Source of the DNA: Rhizophagus clarus
Taxonomy: Eukaryota; Glomeromycota; Glomeromycetes; Glomerales; Glomeraceae
Assembly (NCBI GenBank): GCA_015698045.1
Contig: BLAL01000058.1
Coordinates: 2,501 to 66,500, forward strand
Direction: 5' to 3'
Length of the DNA: 64,000 bases
Made by a program: the position numbers and the translations under genes. Of the stretch, positions 21,558-32,907 are shown piece by piece (the stretch's first letter is position 1; every line of letters starts with the position of its first letter). The notes under the pieces are model-generated. The model made no database searches. It worked only from the letters and a program-made list of their open reading frames with translations, and was not told where the DNA came from.

Positions 21558-22767
21558 ATGGGGATTCTTAATCTAGTCTTTGCAGATGATAAAGATTACT
21601 ATGACACAGTTTATAAATATTATATTCACTTACCTTACATATGGGTAAATGTACTTGTTAATTCATCCAAACATCCTGGTTTTCAGTTTTGGAATAGTAT
21701 GCTCAAACAAGATAAGAAGATGGAATGGCAGAAATTTGAGACGTTTAACGCCAAATATTTAGCGCTGTGCCTCAGTCTCTTCAAGATGGCAGGTATGAAA
21801 AGATAAAGTTGAAAGACCTTCTCAAGGATGTGAATATTTCTGAAGACTTTCTAGATATTGAGGTCATCCTTTCTGAAAAAGTCGGCCTGTATAGTTTGTC
21901 ACATCAATTTCCAGGTATTGTTTTTATAGATGTTCTGTCTTATCACATTAATCTCACAAATGCTAATCTGATATTGTTTCAGTCACTAACGCCAACAAAG
22001 ATAAAGAAGTGGAATGTCACAGTGAAACTTTTGAAGGATTTTATAAACTTAATGTCCTTAAGAAGGAGAATATCGAGAATTATAAAAACTGTGTCTTCCT
22101 AAATGCGTCTGGTTCAGCTTTGGATGCCTTTGGGATTCTTAACATCAAGAATCATGAAACAAATGTATCTGAAATTGTCTTCATAAATCTGCAAACGAAA
22201 ATAACAGATCCCAAAGCTATTAATCCAATGGTAATCAATGAAATAAAATTCGATGACGAGTATAAAAAGGTAATACCAGTTTCATCCCATATCTGGTACA
22301 CATGCATCATTTAATGATCTTTTTATATAGGTCTCTGAAGCTATGGAGGAGGTTAAAGTGAAAAAATGGGCTTTGCTATTCTTAACGAACATAGAGACGA
22401 AAAAACTGTCTATTAAACATAAACTGAACAGTGCATTAGTGAGTATGAAAAATTTTCGAGCGTATTATGGATATACATATGCCAATCGAGCACAATTTTT
22501 TTCTGGTATGTTAAAATAAGAGTTTTTTGAATTCTCAAAATTCTCACATAGTCTCACATTGATATGTATTTATATATGTTTCTGCTCTTTCATGTAGGAA
22601 ATGAAAAAATATATATTAATTCGACACCTATTGAGTCACTTAAGATCTTTGACTTCACTGATTCTGCACGTGATAAAATACAAAATAAACGCAAAAAATG
22701 ACCCTTTGAAAACGCGCAAGATTTAAAAGATACTCTTGGCCCAATGGATTTTAAAAAGTTGAAGGGT
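21558..22767 (+). pseudogene. Crinkler (CRN) C-terminal effector-domain fragment, broken
   Basis: Spliced reading gives coding text resembling the C-terminal domain of fungal Crinkler-type proteins as I know it: KFETFNAKYLALCLSLFK, FLNASGSALDAFGILNI, MKNFRAYYGYTYANRAQFF. Introns fit GT..AG and phase at 21915-21982, 22270-22330 and 22506-22597. Two breaks are visible: a frameshift near 21785-21800, where the frame moves after LSLFKMAG, and an in-frame TGA at 22699 before PFENAQDLKD, where an Arg codon would be expected. There is no CRN N-terminal or NTPase part upstream. Inactive remnant; the family call is moderate. Confidence 0.6.
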
Positions 22768-23033
22768 AATAATTATCTTGAAAAGATTGTTTATTTCAAT
22801 AATCATAATTGCACAAATTTGTAAATCATTGCTCCCGGTTCTGTATTTTTTTTCACACAGTTATTCTCTGCTCATATTAAATATGAATAAAAAAATTTAT
22901 CAGATAAAGTCGGTTTATAGTGTTATTTGTGAAGAGGTAGAATTTTTTTTATTGCATGTAATTGTAGCTATTTGTACCGACAATAAATTGGGCATAATAA
23001 AATACATTAAATCATATCGGCGGATTTGATTCA

Positions 23034-23429
23034 TTGTTTATATATGCAAATTTTTATCCAAAAAAGGGGTATGCACGATTTGGAGCAATTTTAATTCTGG
23101 TAAATTCTGATGGTTATATTGATTTAATGAAAGAATGCTGGCATCCTGACCAAGAAAAAAGGCAAATGACAGTTAAAATTTCAGATAAGATTGGCAAATT
23201 ATATAATAATGAATGCAGGAATGAGACAAAAATTATAGAATCATCAGATATTGGACCATTGATAAGAAATAATTCTGATGCTATATATAAGAGTAGATAT
23301 TTAAGTGATATGATAAAATCAGCAGTTTTCACAAGAAATCTCTATTTTCTTATGATTTTACTATTTAAAAATAAGCAATCTAAAAATTTAAATAATTTTT
23401 TGAATGTACTACAAGCCCCTCATTTATAA
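23034..23429 (+). pseudogene. Kinase C-terminal tail remnant
   Basis: The stretch YIDLMKECWHPDQEKR is the CW..(D/N)P..R motif at the end of Ser/Thr/Tyr-like kinase domains. It is followed by a tail with AIYKSRYLSDMI, which resembles the AIYTSR-type tail of glomeromycotan kinases. The invariant RP became RQ. No N-lobe, HRD or DFG lies upstream, so this is a fragment. The ORF itself is open to 23429. Confidence 0.55.
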
Positions 23430-23874
23430 TAAAAAATTCTGCAACCGACTCCCTAAAACTTGCAGGTACTGTGGCCCGTGATGTAAATTTGATTTTGATT
23501 ATAAAAAAGGAAACGTTGTAAAAAGAAAAACTAATTTTTACTAGATCTAATCAATTAATAAGCGAAAGTGTATTATTTTTTTATTTTACGAATACCTGTA
23601 GTGTCGTACCACTGTCCTACTGTACTTCATTTAATAACGCGACATATCCACTAAAAAAACCGTACTACACAACTTTTTTTTCCCATAAATAATTTAACTA
23701 TACCTTACTGGGAGAGATTTTTTTTTTAAGAGTACTTTTTTTTTCAACTAAAATCATTTTTGTCATAGTTATGTCGCTTTAAGATTAAATTATTCAATAT
23801 GCACGTAATATTGATATTCTTTGATTATATAACGGATTAACTTTCATCCTATGTAAAAATAACTTTTCTTCAAA

Positions 23875-25254
23875 ATGCCTACATGCCTTTATTGTGGTGT
23901 AAATGAATCAGATAAAGATCCCAATCGATATGATGGTGAATACTGTTCCGACTTTTGTCGTGTGGAAATCTCAAAAGCTAAAAATAAGGACTCATTGTGT
24001 ATTCAATGTAAATTATTTCCACGAGTTAATCAATCATTCTTTTGTGGCAAAATGTGGTGTCGCAATTGTATGAGCTGTAATGTGAGTAAATTTTATTTGT
24101 TATTATGAATACAATAATATTTTTTGAAGTCATTAAAAGTAAATATAATTAATTGATATAGAGAAGGACAATTTTGAATTCAAATACATTATGGTGCGGA
24201 AATACATGTCGCGATAGTATTCCTAATTGGCGGAATTTAATCGAACGTAAGAATTTATGTTTCACGTCGTAAAACGAAAATTTTAAAATCCATTTATAAC
24301 GTTCATAATGTAATTCTTTTTTTAAATTGTAGTCCCAAGAATTGTTAAATTGGAAACGTATAGTTATCCCTATAAGTCGATACTTAAACAATGGAAAGAA
24401 TCCTGGAAATCATGTGATGGAGAGGAAATTCCCAAAATAAAAGCGATTTGGGAGATTATCGTCGCGTGGAAAATTTTAAGAAGGTAACCGGTTATTACTA
24501 ATGATGGCGTACTCGTGCCCAATAACCATATTAATATCATAATAAATGTAGATATGAAGCGTATCGGAATGAGGTAGAACGAACAGGTCACTTTGACGGT
24601 AATAGTTTCTCAAAATATGATGCGCTTTCTGTAATTAGTAATAACTATAATTAATACAGGAATCCTTAAAAATTGATTAAGACCAATCCATTTTTTTTTT
24701 TTTTTAAAAAAAAAAATAGCATTGATCAGGGGTAATGAACAGCGGTGAGTTAATTATTATTAATTTCAAAAAAGATGATTGGGAAATTAAAATTTTAACT
24801 CCATACGTACAGAAGATTTCATGGTAGTAGCCAGGCCTGTCTTCTCGGTATCGCGAACAGTAACTTATGCGACTCTACCTCATGTTCTACTTGTCAAATT
24901 ATCAGACATTCATATAGACTTCCTTCTTCGAGTTATGGTGCTTTTGGATGTGGAATTTATTTTACCGCAAACTCTTCAAAATCAAATTGGCATAATCGTG
25001 GTTCTAGGCATCTATATAATGGCACATGGTTCCGAACTGTGTTATTAAATCTAGTTGTCGTAGGAAGATGGTGGAATCAACTAGAATTTAAAAGGTTCGT
25101 TGCGCCACCTCGTGGTTATCATAGTATTATAGGGGAACCAAGTGATGAGGGCAGAATTAAGTTGGATGAATTGGTAGTATATACGGAAGCGGCATGTATA
25201 CCACGTTATTTGATCGTGTATAAAGAGTTGGAGAAGGAGATTCCGCGTCTATGA
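23875..25254 (+). CDS. PARP-like ADP-ribosyltransferase with Cys-rich N-terminus (318 aa, 6 exons)
   Basis: Exons by splice signal and phase: 23875-24081, 24162-24246, 24333-24483, 24552-24598, 24720-24744, 24813-25254, total 957 bases with stop. The N-terminus (1-85) carries many Cys in C-x2-C and C-x3-C pairs (4/7, 24/28, 42/45, 62/65) and WCGNTC, so probably binds zinc. The C-terminal half matches the PARP catalytic fold: FHG (His175), GAFGCGIYFTANSSKSNW (Tyr221) and KLDELVVY (Glu291). The H-Y-E triad of mono/poly-ADP-ribosyltransferases is therefore complete. It would transfer ADP-ribose from NAD to a protein target. The CxxC pair before the active Tyr (CSTC, 196/199) is an insertion common to this fungal group as I recall. 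The gene appears intact. The target is unknown. Confidence 0.8.
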
Positions 25255-25715
25255 CTCTGTGAGTTCTGAGTATTAGATTTAAATGTATTACTTTAAATGA
25301 GGGATTAAAACAAATTTCAGCTGAATTTAAATATACAATCAGTGTTTCATCAGCAAAATATTTTATTAATTTTTTCAGTATTATTCAACGAACACTGATA
25401 TACTCCTGAACGTTTATTTAAGATTAAATAAACACTATTCTTAACCGATATATCACGGCAAAAGTTTCAAAAATGATTAAGAAGTGATAATTTACAATTT
25501 TTTTTTTTTTTTTGGACTAAGCGAAAGATCACTGTTTCTTTATTGAAAGATAAATGAAGCATTACATTTTTTCTAATACATACAGCTAATAAATGGTTCA
25601 CCCAATTTTCAATATAATAATCCCATCATAAAAGAAAAAGTAATAACGAAAATACTAAAAAACACAAAGAAATCCTAAATTAAGTAATTTCATGACTTGC
25701 TGCTTCCAATATAGT
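25255..25715. other. Intergenic segment
   Basis: AT-rich spacer between convergent genes. It contains a long T tract at 25500-25514 and no ORF. Confidence 0.5.
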
Positions 25716-27203
25716 TTACTTTACGCCATATAAATATTTGGTTTCTTTATCAATCACTCCTTCATCAAAATATTTCCTTACAATCGTAATGTGCTCTTGA
25801 GTAAAATGAAAAGATCTATCAAAACGTGTATTAAATTTAATTGGAATTCTATTTCTCCATTTTTCGAAAAAATTTTCTAGGCCATTGACAGAAAAAACGA
25901 AATCTTCATTAAATGAAATATTGTTAAAAGTTTTTGGAGAATAATTTACTAAGATATCTAATATTTCATCACCATTAACTTCAAGATCAGATTGATTAAA
26001 TCTTAACGATAATTTGTTTAATCTCGTACAATTTAAGAAAATATTTTTTACATCATCCAAATTTTCAAGTAAAATATTAACCTTCAAACTTTCAATCTTT
26101 GGACAATTTTTAGCAATGGCTTTTAATAATATCTTAGTATATACTTGATCTGTATAAAGATCCCAAATGCTAATTTTTCTAAGGTTTCCATAAGAATTTT
26201 CAATAAACATATAAACTTGACGGTGTGGTAAATAAGATATTATAAGGTATTGAAGTTTCGGAAAAGAAGCAATTGACAAGTACTTTTGCAATTCTTATAA
26301 GTCTTGTTCATTATAATATATATTATGAACATAAAATTTTAAATACTCTAAATTTATTAATAATGAAAAGAATTTTGATAAGAGTGAGACATCCCATATA
26401 AGAAGTTTTTTTAGTGTATCAGCTTTTCTTTCTATTGCTTCACTTAATTGGATACTTGTTGTTTCTTGATTTCGATTACAACGTAAAGATAATGATTGTA
26501 AACCTTTTTGGACATCAATAAATTTAGCCAATTCTGGAATGACATAATCATAATTCCAAATATGTAAATTTTAAATATTTTGACAAATTTTTGCCATTTC
26601 AATTAAATTTTCTGAAATTGAACCTTGACGACAATCAATTTTTAAGGTATGAAGTTGAGAAAAACAAGTTGATGCACCAGGGTATTGATATAAAGGCAAT
26701 GCAGTTGCCCAACAAAATTCTTTTATATCTTTACAATTATTGATAAATAATTTATAACATTCTTGTTCCAATATTTTAAATTTTTCCTGATATTTATGAG
26801 AACCAGGGTTTTCCTTAATCAATGCACGTCCTATATCATGCATAAAATTTTGCGGAATATATGAATAAAAACTAATGTAATTGAATAATGGCTTGTTTGC
26901 TGAAAGAGTTGAAAGTAAAACAATATCATTTTCAATTAATAATTGTTTTGATGATGTTGGTAACAAATAGATTATTGTGTTATAAAGTTTAGTGAATTGT
27001 AATATTTCATCATAAGTTATTCTGAAATTTGGAACTTTTTTATAACGTTGATGATTAAGTGCCTCATAAGAATTTTTCCATAAGATTTTTACTCCTACCA
27101 TACACCAAAGTCTATTTACCAGAATACAAGAATATAAAGAATTTGTATCATATTTTAATTCACTAAAAATAATGTTGAGACAATCTTCGTTGAGATCTGA
27201 CAT
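25716..27203 (-). pseudogene. F-box / leucine-rich repeat gene with two in-frame stops
   Basis: One continuous minus-strand frame of 496 codons starts with MSDLNEDCLNIIFSELKY, an F-box (LPxEILxxIFxxL-like), followed by LVNRLWCMVGVKILW, the usual fungal continuation. Leucine-rich stretches follow (LHTLKIDC, LQSLSLRCN, LNKLSLRFN). Two TAA codons interrupt the same frame, after AKICQNI (about 26568-26570) and after YYNEQDL (26292-26294). Everything else, including length, fits the roughly 500-residue F-box proteins expanded in these fungi, which serve as SCF ubiquitin-ligase adaptors. The lack of frameshifts suggests recent inactivation, recoding or assembly error. A truncated 210-residue F-box protein could still be made. 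Confidence 0.75.
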
Positions 27204-27235
27204 ATTTAAAATGTTGAATTCTGGAAAAAAAGGAA

Positions 27236-27239
<4 letters not shown>

Positions 27240-27280
<41 letters not shown>
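27240..27280. repeat. (GA)n microsatellite
   Basis: About twenty GA dinucleotides lie just upstream of the F-box start codon on the minus strand (CT-rich in its sense). The position suggests a core promoter or 5' UTR tract. Confidence 0.9.
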
Positions 27281-27286
<6 letters not shown>

Positions 27287-27732
27287 ATTTTTATCGTGAT
27301 TGTAATTGTAAGCCATAATCATAACAGGTTAAGTCAAACAATTCAAGATTATCTATCAATCAAATTGGTATAATTTATTTGAAACATTGAAACGTCAATT
27401 GGGTATGTAAGCCACAGCATAAGTCATACAAATTAATCTCTTTTAGTAGGTTTTTCAGGAGTTATTATAAACAAAGCAGCAAAATTTATGTAATTACCGG
27501 ACAAGCTGAGCTGATTGCATACAGACAAGAAACAATTATGTGAAATATGTAAAAATGGAATAAATATCCATCTAAAATAATATAAATAAATATTTATTAT
27601 GCGGTTACGAATATCATTAATATAATACTCACTATTATAACAAATTTTTAATAAAAATAAAATTACCCAATTTTTTCAACTGGAAATTTTACAATTTTCT
27701 AAATGTTTATAAATTAAAATAAATTAATCGGA

Positions 27733-29405
27733 TTACTTACTAGTAATGAAAAGAAATAAAAAAAATTGGTCACCTAAACTTTCACTTAGTGTTGCTTCAT
27801 CATCACTATCATTGATTATAATTTTCGAACTTAATTCCCCTTGATTTAACATCTCATTTAATTTTGTAGAGTAATCAAATTTTCTGCTCGTGTAACAAGT
27901 TGATGGATGATTTTGAATTATAGGTTCGTTCTCTGTAAAAAAAAAAATTTTTTATATCATAATTAAGCATACACTATATAACCCAAATTTCTGTAAATTT
28001 ATTCTTTACCTGGTACGGGTTTTCTACTATAAGGTACATGCCATTCGCGTAAATGGTCATATAGATTTTTAGCTGTTGGTCTTTTATTAGGGTCGGGATC
28101 CCAACATCTTATCATTAGTTCTGTATATTTAACTTCTATATTTTCAAAGATCTTTTGTTCTATTATATTATCAAAAATATTTGGTACCTCAAAATTTTTT
28201 GGTCTTAATCCTTTACAAATATCTAAAGAAAGATCAAAATCATGAGGTATATTATTAAAAGCAGGAATTCCAGAGGACATTTCCCACATTATAATACCAA
28301 AGGAATATATATCAGCGGCTTTTGTATACGGTTTACCACGTAATACTTCAGGAGCAATATAAGGAAGTACTCCATAAATTTCATTTGATTTAATAGATTT
28401 GTCCGCCGGTTTGCTTAATCCAAAATCACTTATACAAGCCCAAGTTCGATGATCTGAAAGTAAATTACCACTATGTAAATCCCCGTGAACTAAATTACAT
28501 TTATGTAAAGCTTTAAGTGATTTTGCTATCCAACGTAAATTATGATATTTATCATATGGATTATATTTTCTTATCATTAAATTAGATCTAAAATTACCAT
28601 CACACTTATATTCCATTGCAATCATATAATTTAATGTTTCAGGATCTTGAGTAATTCCATATAATTCAATTGAAATACCATAACTACTACTTCGATTTAC
28701 GTATATAAAATTTAAATAATTTTTCCACTAAACTAACGAAAAAAATGAATATGTTAGCTTGTACTTATAATTAAATAATTTATCTATATATGAATTATTT
28801 ACCTCATTTAAAAAATTTTCATTGATATTTGAGGAATTATTTAAGCTTTTTAATACAACATACCATCCTTCTTTTTCATTTTGATTAAGAGGTGACATAA
28901 TACTATCTTGTTGCTTTGCATTTTCATAGTCATCATCATTAAGTTTATTAGAATATCTCTTCCATTGTTTTTCTTCGTTACCCCATTTATAGATTCGTCC
29001 ATTTAATAAAATAGCCTTATAAACAATACTAAATCCACCTTGAGCGAGATATTGTATGTTTCTAAAATAATTATAAGGAATCCATTCCATAACTTCTTTA
29101 GAATCTCTTGCTTTTAATTGGGTATCTTGTATGAATTTATCTATAAACTCATTTCCGCTTGTCCATTTATTGAAATCTTGTTGGAATCGTCTAGAATTGC
29201 AATATTGGCACCATCCATCCGAGGTGTTTGATCGATTACAATCAAAACATAATACTGAGTATCGTTCCTCATCTGGTCGATTACAATCATAACATAAACC
29301 ATATTGTTCTTCTTCATCTGAAGTATTTTGTTGATTAGGATATAATCCATGTTGTTGTTCAAATTTTCTTAAAGTATCTTCGATATTTCTAGACATATTA
29401 AACAA
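27733..29405 (-). CDS. Ser/Thr-Tyr-like protein kinase with Cys-rich N-terminus (506 aa, 3 exons)
   Basis: Exons on the minus strand: 29405-28803, 28727-28010, 27932-27733. Total 1521 bases with stop. The 75-base first intron is a multiple of three but carries an in-frame TAG at its acceptor, so it must be spliced. Residues 38-69 hold three C-x2-C pairs (CYDC, CFDC, CQYC), probably zinc-binding. The kinase domain has G-loop LAQGGFSIVYKA (120-131), beta-3 Lys186 (VVLK), HGDLHSGN (Asp284), DFG (302-304), APE (326-328) and CWDPDPNKRP. All catalytic residues are present, so it should be active. The tail contains HPSTCYTSR, like AIYTSR tails of related kinases. This is the large GGFS kinase family of glomeromycotan fungi; substrate unknown. 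Confidence 0.85.
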
Positions 29406-31560
29406 AATTATTTTTCTTTTAATGGAATGTATGTCATTTTATATCCTATTTATACGTATTACTCTTATATATTGATAATTTTTTCTTTTTGTTTTAAAAC
29501 AAATGATTGGCGAGAAAAGTTTTAAAATTGCATATTAAGTTCGAATTTTCGAATTATTTCATATGACTAGCATATTGACCATATTGGTTTCTAAAAAAGT
29601 AAATTCCTATGAAAAAAATTCTTGATGAATGAGCGACAAAAGCAGGGATAGAAGTAATTTGGTCATTTGAAACGACCCCTGAATGACCCTTCGTCATAAG
29701 TTTCGTCATTCAAGGGCCGGGCTCAAAATATAGACCTGCTTTTACTTGTGGAATAAGTAAAATAAGTAACGTGGAATGCAAAATTTCATTATTTAATGCG
29801 TAACAAATATTACGTACACAAATAATATGAGGATCATTATAAGTGCGTAACAAATATTACTTGCTAACTTAATTTATTTATTTTCTTAGATTTCTCCGTT
29901 ACTTGTTTCAAGTTTCCTAAACTGAGGTCGTAGAAAACGTAGAAAACTAAGGATCAACTTGAAGCTTTAGATAAAAGAACCAATTATTAAATTATTAAGG
30001 TACAGTAAGTTCTTTCGGTTTCTTGTTAATTTTTTTTTTTATTGCTTTTTTTCTTTGAAATAAACATTAGCAAATTTTTTTACTATTTTCCTTCTATTCT
30101 TCTATTTTGTTCTTTACACTTTTTCCATTCCTTTATACTCATTTTTTTGTTCTGTTACACTTATTAAATTGGAAATGTTACAAAACTTAGAGGGAGAACA
30201 TTTTAAAGACCATAAAAATTTTGTCATTACTTCTTTAATTTTCTTATAGTACTTCTGGAGAAGTTCAAGAAGAAAAAGTTGAACCCAAAATATCTTTATT
30301 CAAAAACGTTCTTCAAAAGAGTTTAGAGTTACAAGAAGAAAGAACAAAATATTTTCAGAAAGTATAAAAGTAAAAAGTTGGAATATTAAGATTGTCATTA
30401 AGAGAGGTGATAAATTTACAACTATATATGCAGCACTAGAAGTAACAAACAGTACTTTAATTCAAGCAAGTCAGTAGGAAGAGATGATAAATTTTAGGAT
30501 TGGATATTAAAGTTAAGATTTTTATATGGAGCAACCCTTATTCTGAACGATCTATCGGAACAGGAAAGAAATGGATACAACAATTTTTGTTTCTCAATGT
30601 TAGATGCGACATAAAAGAAAAAAAATCAAATGGAGGTAGAGAAGGATTTTTTTTTTAAGACAAGTAGAATAATTGTTGCTTGTCTTTTCAATTGAAATAT
30701 TATATTTTTACTCTTATCTTTTTAGATAATACGCATGATTATTAGTTTAGTTTTACTTTTTACAATGACAATGTCGTTTCTGACAGTATTTACAGATGAC
30801 ACCATTTAGGTGGGAGATAAAAAATTATTTTCATAATCGTGATACTCAAATAGTGCGATTCGCTTTCTAACCTGACTTGATTTAAATCGAGGAAGGATTT
30901 AATAAACGTTAAATAAAGTATGATCATACTTACATGTTATAATATTGATGTTACATAATAAAAACAATTTATTATGATCATAAGAAATTCCTAACAAAAA
31001 TTTTAATGTCTCTGTCAAATTACTTAAAAATAAAGTTTTATAAAAAATATTATTCATTTTACATTCCATGTTTTAACCGATTTGTTGTCAATCCCGATAT
31101 CAGATCAATAATTTATTAAATTGACCTGAATTTTTCGGGTTTGGAACGAGTATCGGTTTATTAATAAAAATATACCTAACATCTCAATTAAGGATAATTT
31201 AATAATGTATTTTGAAGAAAATATTATTATCGATTTGATTAATTCAATAATTACATATTTGTATAATATTTAATTAATTTAAACTGGCTAAATTTTTTAT
31301 TAATAATATACAGGGTCCTTAATATAAAGAAAGATTTGCAGCTGAAGAAATTCCTTTTCAATATGATTTAATAAACTCTTATTGCAAACGCAAAAATAAA
31401 ATGCCATTTCTTACTTTGTCCACACGCCTTGTTCATGGTTAAAGTGATGCGCGATAACCGAACGTTCCGATTTTAGGAAATAAATCTTTAAGCCCTTCTA
31501 CCAACTTTCATTTGTCTGATCACTTTTACTAATTCGTTCAAATCTATCAAATAGTTTCCA
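29406..31560. other. Intergenic region with weak coding remnants
   Basis: 30240-30370 reads as TSGEVQEEKVEPKISLFKN and a Gln/Glu/Lys-rich continuation before stops, perhaps an old gene fragment. A local inverted repeat built on GACCCTTCGTCAT / ATTCAAGGG lies at about 29688-29720. Otherwise nothing is recognised. Confidence 0.4.
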
Positions 31561-31608
31561 TTAAAATGTGATACAGTGCAGACAAAAAAGAACTAAGAAA
31601 TTTCTTAC

Positions 31609-31989
31609 CAGTGGAAGGACTACGATGATGCGAACATTCTCAGTTGGTTTTTCATCGTCTGGAAAATATGTGCTATAAAATTTCCCTGGTCTCAATATCT
31701 TACCACCGAGTTTATCTTCAATATCTTTTTCAACAGAAACATATTTAAGTTTGTCTTCGTCTATTTCACTGATATCAACCTTCCAAAGATTCAAGCTATC
31801 AGGATCTTTAACTTTAAATTTACCGACATGTGTTTTCTTATTCCAGATGAGTGCCTTAAGATGCGAAACTTTTAATTGGCTTTTATTGATCATTTTATTG
31901 TCAATGATATTTTTGGTGCAAATGTCAAGAGTGAAAATATTATCGAAGGTAGTTTCGCCTAGTATTAAACAATTTAATGATCTTTCCAT
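31609..31989 (-). pseudogene. Crinkler N-terminal domain exon, orphaned
   Basis: Starting at the Met of MERSLNCLILGETTFDNIF, the protein matches the ubiquitin-like CRN N-terminal domain: an LNCLILG opening, then VSHLKALIWNKK in place of the usual (V)GxLKxxIKxxK, then DSLNLWKVDI (the LxLWKVDI motif) and a terminal VRIIVVLP. A GTAAGA donor follows at 31608-31607. No downstream NTPase or effector-type domain was found; only a short stop-interrupted stretch (FDRFERISKSDQ) follows. The domain directs CRN proteins, which act in the nucleus of the cell they target or in fungal conflict systems. This copy is probably truncated. Confidence 0.7.
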
Positions 31990-32822
31990 ATCGGAGAGAT
32001 ATCTATGATAAATTGAAAGGTTAGCTTTTGAGAAAACAAGGTTTGAAAAAGTTTGAAGTATATACAATATATACTATAAAGACCTTTCAGAATAAATCAT
32101 ATTGTTCATTAGGTTCTTGACAGGTGGCTTGTAATTTATGGAATAATTCGGTTTTGTATGTTTTATGGTCCGATTCTCAACTTGTTAAAATTGAGTTTTT
32201 CGGTCGCACGATTGACCGAATTTGACTAATGTGACTTTTTTGTAATCTACTTGCGGTAATGACTTCGATGTAGCGCGCCGATCAAATTCACGTGAAAACA
32301 TAGGATTTCTGTGAAAAAATTGTAAAATTTTTAACGATCATAATTTATTTAGATATCGACAAAAAGAGGAGTTGAGATTTCATTGAATTCTCTTGCAAAA
32401 TATTAAAAATTCTTTAGCATATTTACTTTGTCTATAGTATGTTCAATTGTTAACGAGGACCTCGAACAAATTAAAAACTGAAAGCATAGTACTGTATATC
32501 TTTCAGGTGTAAACGCTTATGTCACATGTTGGGCCCATCATGATCTGACCAACCAAATATGGTTTAGAACATACGGTAAGCAGTCTACATCTATCCTTTT
32601 TTTTTTAAAAAAAAAAAAAAAAAAATTTTACAAGTAGTCTACCAAGGTTAATAATAATCGGTAAATAAATTAATTCTCTGGTTATGGGAAAAATCAGTCT
32701 TTTAAGACTGTTGCCATAAATGACATAAATTACATATTTAATAAATTATCCCACCGATCTTACTGAGACGAACCATCAATGACAAAATAACAAAACCTGA
32801 TTATACAAAGATCGACGAAATC
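31990..32822. other. Intergenic region upstream of kinase-Sel1 gene A
   Basis: Contains TCTTTCAGGTGTAAACGCTTATGTCACATGTTGG at about 32504-32537, which also occurs with few changes at 58249-58282 upstream of gene D, so the two genes share duplicated upstream DNA. A T-tract/A-tract palindrome lies at 32598-32630. Confidence 0.55.
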
Positions 32823-32823
32823 T

Positions 32824-32905
32824 GTAGCACAGGCGAGTTTTATATAAGATACAATTTTGACGCTAAAAGAAGCAAAAAAAAAATTTTTTTTTTTTTTTTT
32901 CACAA
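32824..32905 (+). promoter_or_regulatory. Conserved promoter block of kinase-Sel1 gene A
   Basis: The order GTAGCACA, then TTTTATATAA, then TTTTGACGCTAAAA, then an A tract/T tract immediately before ATG is shared with genes C and D and partly B. TATATAA about 70 bases before the start codon is a likely TATA box. Confidence 0.55.
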
Positions 32906-32907
32906 AA

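Noticed and set aside
28728..28802. Premature stop in the 29 kb kinase
   Set aside because: The TAG lies in a 75-base GT..AG intron; splicing restores the FLNE-WKNYL sequence expected for the family.
29141..29362. 73-codon ORF overlapping the start of the 29 kb kinase
   Set aside because: Alternate frame of the Cys-rich N-terminus; the kinase frame is continuous with the domain.
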